This document shows, piece by piece, positions 62,601-64,000 of a DNA stretch of 64,000 bases. A program made the position numbers and the translations under genes. Below the pieces are notes generated by a model. That model saw nothing but the letters and a program-made list of their open reading frames with translations. It did no database searches and was not told where the DNA came from. This DNA is from JACPVF01 sp964502095. Lineage in GTDB: Bacteria > Chloroflexota > Anaerolineae > Anaerolineales > Villigracilaceae. Positions within the stretch are counted from its first letter, which is position 1; each line of letters starts with the position of its first letter. The stretch covers positions 1 through 64,000 of the forward strand of contig CAZCUF010000012.1 in assembly GCA_964502095.1 (NCBI GenBank). Reading direction: 5' to 3'.

Positions 62601-64000
62601 GGTTTCACACTCAAAGTGGGTGAAGGTCTGGCGGGCTGGGTCGTTCAAAACCGTGAGGCCGTGCTGATCGATGACCTGCACCAGGATCCGCGCTGGGTGC
62701 GTTCGACGGTCAGCGGGCAGGATCATCGCAGTAGTATTGTCGCGCCTCTGCTGGTTGGCGAGGACGTGATCGGCGTGTTGATGATCTTTCACCGTGACCA
62801 GCATTTCTTCAGCCCGGATATTTTGAATCTGGTCAAGGCGATTGCCAGCCAGGTGGCGGTGGCGATCAATAATGCGCACTTATATGAGTTGATTCGCGAC
62901 CAGGCCGAACGTCTCGGCGTGATGCTGCGCAAGGAACAGGAGGATGCCAGCCGTTCACAAGCCATCCTCGAAGCTGTGGCCGATGGTGTGCTGGTCACCG
63001 GCAGTGATAATCACATCACCTTCATCAACCTCTCCACAGAGGAGATTCTCGGCATCAAATCTGCGCGTGCGCTCGGCCAGTCGCTGGAAGCATTCGGCGG
63101 TTTATTTGGCCGTTCGGCCAAATCCTGGATGGAAACAGTCCATCGCTGGTCGGAGGAACCTTCATCTTTCCACGGCGATACGTATGCCGAGCAGTTGGAA
63201 CTGGAAGACGGCCGCATTGCGTTGATCCATCTTGCGCCGGTCATTTTGCAGAACGATTTTCTCGGTACGGTATCCATCTTTCGCGACGTTACGCACGAGG
63301 TCGAAGTGGACCGTTTGAAGTCCGAGTTTGTGGCGACCGTCAGCCATGAGTTACGCACTCCGATGACCTCCATCAAAGGGTACGTGGATATTTTGTTGAT
63401 GGGCGCGGCGGGCGCCTTCAATGAGAATCAAGCGCATTTCCTGCAGATCGTCAAGCAAAATGCCGAGCGCCTCAATGTTCTCGTCAATGACCTGCTCGAT
63501 ATTTCGCGCATTGAAGCCGGCCGAATCACCCTGACTCCGCAAGCCATCAATCTGCGCGATGTCGCTGAAGACGTGATCGCGGATGTGTTGAGACGATCCC
63601 AGCAGGATCAGAAGCCGATGGCGCTTTCATTGGACGCGCCGCGCGATCTGCCGCGCGTATTGGGCGATACCGAACGGGTGCGCCAGATCATTTCCAACCT
63701 GGTGGATAACGCCTATCATTACACGCCTGAAAATGGCACCATCAAAGTTCACATTCAGCCTTTGGAGAACAATAAGGAAATGCAGGTGGATGTGGAGGAC
63801 AACGGCGTTGGCATCGCGTTGGAAGACCAGCCTCGAATCTTCGAACGCTTTTATCGCGGGGAACATCCGCTGGTTCTGGCTACACCGGGCACAGGCCTGG
63901 GACTGGCGATTGTCCGCCAGTTGATCGAGATGCACGGTGGGCGGATCTGGCTCAACAGCCGGGGCATTCCCGGAGAAGGCAGTACATTTTCTTTTACTTT
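56610..64000 (+). CDS. Giant multi-GAF sensor histidine kinase (3' end outside the window)
   Basis: An open frame of at least 2463 codons. A single membrane segment at the N terminus (about 7-30) precedes a PAS-like region (50-130). About eleven GAF-type domains then start near residues 155, 322, 497, 674, 840, 1069, 1237, 1415, 1586, 1749 and 1935, many ending with a Q-(A/V)-x2-(A/S)-(I/L)-x-N-A-x-L helix. A PAS domain (about 2117-2230) is followed by HisKA with phospho-acceptor His2246 in VSHELRTPMTSIKGY. The ATPase domain has DNAYHYTPENG, VEDNGVGIA, GTGLGLAIV and GEGSTFSF. The frame runs off the edge just after the last ATPase motif, so only a few residues or an added domain are missing. 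Confidence 0.93.
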   Translation, partial: MFPGLGLGIGLFALGLVLVFLVWVLLRLLPHRPDSVPADLPTLVPPDPQQSIDAILVIQSGGRVEYINALARQWFELSEQEPADLERLARRVRPMNDFLNLCAVPGQKRLTVNARLLEATSYQVPGPYPLMLISLRSMDLTSALADGNEAAGSILKIVSDFNQDIAASLDLPATIQSVLENVNRVVPADMMELKVWEQNDQALVLYRFQDPLSSSGQMTRSAQSHFGALTDQLVSARQPLLLSREQIPVNGSAVKIQSYLGVPLMAGGELVGTLEAGQVGSGAFGQHDIDLLKLISGQAAVAIRNSILYQKEQRRASELAGLANLTQAVSAIQDPKELFARLVDSVVPLFDAEIVGFLLYDDTRRMLEGQVPFRGLPAQIVENYRAPIAANSPAERILLDLKPVLTLDASQDENWRALGLINVALAASLRDSALMPLVSAGRMVGYLQVSHHRGGNASFSSDELRLMEIAANQAAAIIENALLVQQTRLRTQRSDALRRIASLSASAATLDEALKYSMQELIHLFQADAGGIFLLDEARGQLTLHRGSLWGVPDETANSFPQPYIDDPEYLDTVTYTQKPYISGRLSVDQNLPLLYRPLPASMRMESLLAAPLMVREHSIGELVLGTQLADHFNQYDLQVVSSAASQLASMVNGANLIGQTDESLRRRVDQLTAIARVSRELSASLELDRLLDVVHNEVLRVSRADCGSILLFDSAAQTQGPNVTHAIGCQTHSDLTRLDRMVLESGKSLVVNDFHASGGQPPHDGVRSALVVPIKQQDRILGIIHLHANLPSFFDEGVQDVIETLASQVFIAIINVREYQDERHRSELLSRRADTLAKLASISYSFHQDQPLEQALHAIAQGIREATPFRVVLISVYEAETGLLRRVTGVGISPDTMSELMARKQPLTGFRQLMRPEFKISRSYFIPADQRPILPADFHYVYTNTAESTVSASRKNTWNADDFFLIPMEDAEGNPLGLISLDDPSNGLRPDRATIDSLEVFAVQASLLIGNSMRLTGLQTRIESLSDGIQRQQKLLNVSQNDLPLLLRKDLEQTISLHNLERRAQRVRAGLAITESVSRQLDASSALMALGRETLTQLGMAAALVAEESPEGPRLAHVLGSIPRATNVEALFGQRNPMRVVLQTGDPILVGNLDDDEEWRDTPMLTSLRAKGFICLPVIVEDRPIAAMLAVSPEPLPAFTAEDRQVYFQISRQTSVILQNISLLSETRRRLQEVDLLLEFSRRLSGLNPDDMVRSLLESARRVLRGAHAGVVFVWNRQANQLIPRAVSGYADNASLLHINYRSGEALPGAVFASRKTRRVDEVNFARDYTLSTDNLLLYRQATGGRLPVSSLLIPITAGSQDLGLLVLDNFNTVAAFRPEDEALLVSLAQQVALSLENVRLVQATQERAGQLQSLNEAAASLTSSLRTDELVNALLYRLEAILPYDTAALWLREKDRLVVSSAVGFPDTEKRLGLATTVTDSALFNEIARNGQAIVVSDVREDPRFPVVEAPRLSWMGIPLLSKGELAGVIALEKWQANFYTSDHVQVAMAFAGQATVSLENARLYEESLNRAAELDQRSQRLALLNRFSASLSGLLDANQILQITSEELAHALGVQRVSAAVLDNGRAQWVLSVPSAADELPQHLPDAPIFSRLQESHGIFTANDIRAEVDLKPLMKFLGSENPALLILPLIGGSELRALLFLQDERGRSGLNEIDLARTIVNQAAIALENARLYERTVRTAERFAILNETSAQINISFDAEKIYEAVHKAAQRVMVVEAFAITLLDEASAEIEGVYLIDQGKRMPNSRMPKAETISGRVIDSGQPLMTHTLVESEQAGGYLYGEDPLSILAVPMTIGGHAIGMLSAQSYQPNAYTSEDLQILGTLANQAAVAIQNARLFAETQRLTQELEQRVVERTSQLRREQQNTETLLRILTEVSSSLDLDRALNRTLSLLNEAAGAEQGTIMLLQADDNLLHYRAGYGYLSDRTDPSGTRGFTLKVGEGLAGWVVQNREAVLIDDLHQDPRWVRSTVSGQDHRSSIVAPLLVGEDVIGVLMIFHRDQHFFSPDILNLVKAIASQVAVAINNAHLYELIRDQAERLGVMLRKEQEDASRSQAILEAVADGVLVTGSDNHITFINLSTEEILGIKSARALGQSLEAFGGLFGRSAKSWMETVHRWSEEPSSFHGDTYAEQLELEDGRIALIHLAPVILQNDFLGTVSIFRDVTHEVEVDRLKSEFVATVSHELRTPMTSIKGYVDILLMGAAGAFNENQAHFLQIVKQNAERLNVLVNDLLDISRIEAGRITLTPQAINLRDVAEDVIADVLRRSQQDQKPMALSLDAPRDLPRVLGDTERVRQIISNLVDNAYHYTPENGTIKVHIQPLENNKEMQVDVEDNGVGIALEDQPRIFERFYRGEHPLVLATPGTGLGLAIVRQLIEMHGGRIWLNSRGIPGEGSTFSFT

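Overview
The window looks like a contiguous piece of chromosome from an uncultured or little-studied member of the Chloroflexota, most likely class Anaerolineae. This is inferred from gene content and architecture: a fused alpha/beta E1 2-oxoacid dehydrogenase, lipoprotein-anchored multiheme cytochromes, very long GAF histidine kinases, a two-domain ThyX and a compact nusA-infB-truB-ribF operon. No rRNA or marker phylogeny is available to confirm it. No tRNA, rRNA, CRISPR array, prophage or transposase gene was seen. About 57 protein genes were recognised, most with a clear Shine-Dalgarno sequence.

Layout. 1-2.4 kb: the end of an immune-inhibitor-A-like peptidase, a cupin, and a secreted C39-like/SH3 protein. 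2.5-8.7 kb (minus): a 2-oxoacid dehydrogenase complex (E3, E2, fused E1) interrupted by an isoprenylcysteine-methyltransferase-like gene and by a GxxExxY gene flanked by inverted short repeats. 9-12.7 kb (minus): an HdrD/FadF-like membrane Fe-S oxidoreductase and a lytic-transglycosylase-like protein. 12.7-21.2 kb (minus): a complete cytochrome c maturation operon (ccmE-F-H-G, a zinc-ribbon protein, a cytochrome lipoprotein, ccmA-B-C and a CcmD-like gene). 21.7-26.5 kb (plus, divergent): a ten-heme lipoprotein, a nine-heme membrane cytochrome and a cytochrome b/c fusion. The Ccm operon would mature these cytochromes, and together they look like a respiratory or extracellular electron-transfer module.

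26.6-36.5 kb: small Cys-rich membrane proteins, a NarL-type two-component system, panE-panB, a YtxH-like protein, a glycosyltransferase, ugd and methyltransferases. 37.3-44.9 kb (plus): the nusA-ylxR-infB-rbfA-nrnA-truB-ribF information-processing operon, without the usual rimP, followed by a double-domain ThyX. 46.4-50.3 kb: a LysM lipoprotein, an orphan peptide-type solute-binding protein and an MA-like metallopeptidase.

50.4-64 kb (plus) is the most unusual region. It is a closely packed run of eight genes behind a consensus-like promoter: a DUF4388 protein, a conservon/MglA-like GTPase, an alpha/beta hydrolase, a V4R-domain protein, a left-handed beta-helix protein, a homologue of the cyanobacterial acyl-ACP reductase, a response regulator with a degenerate GGDEF-like domain, and a giant histidine kinase (at least 2463 residues) with about eleven GAF domains. 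The set suggests an undescribed signalling system that links small-molecule or lipid chemistry to GTPase and phosphorelay signalling. That functional link is inference.
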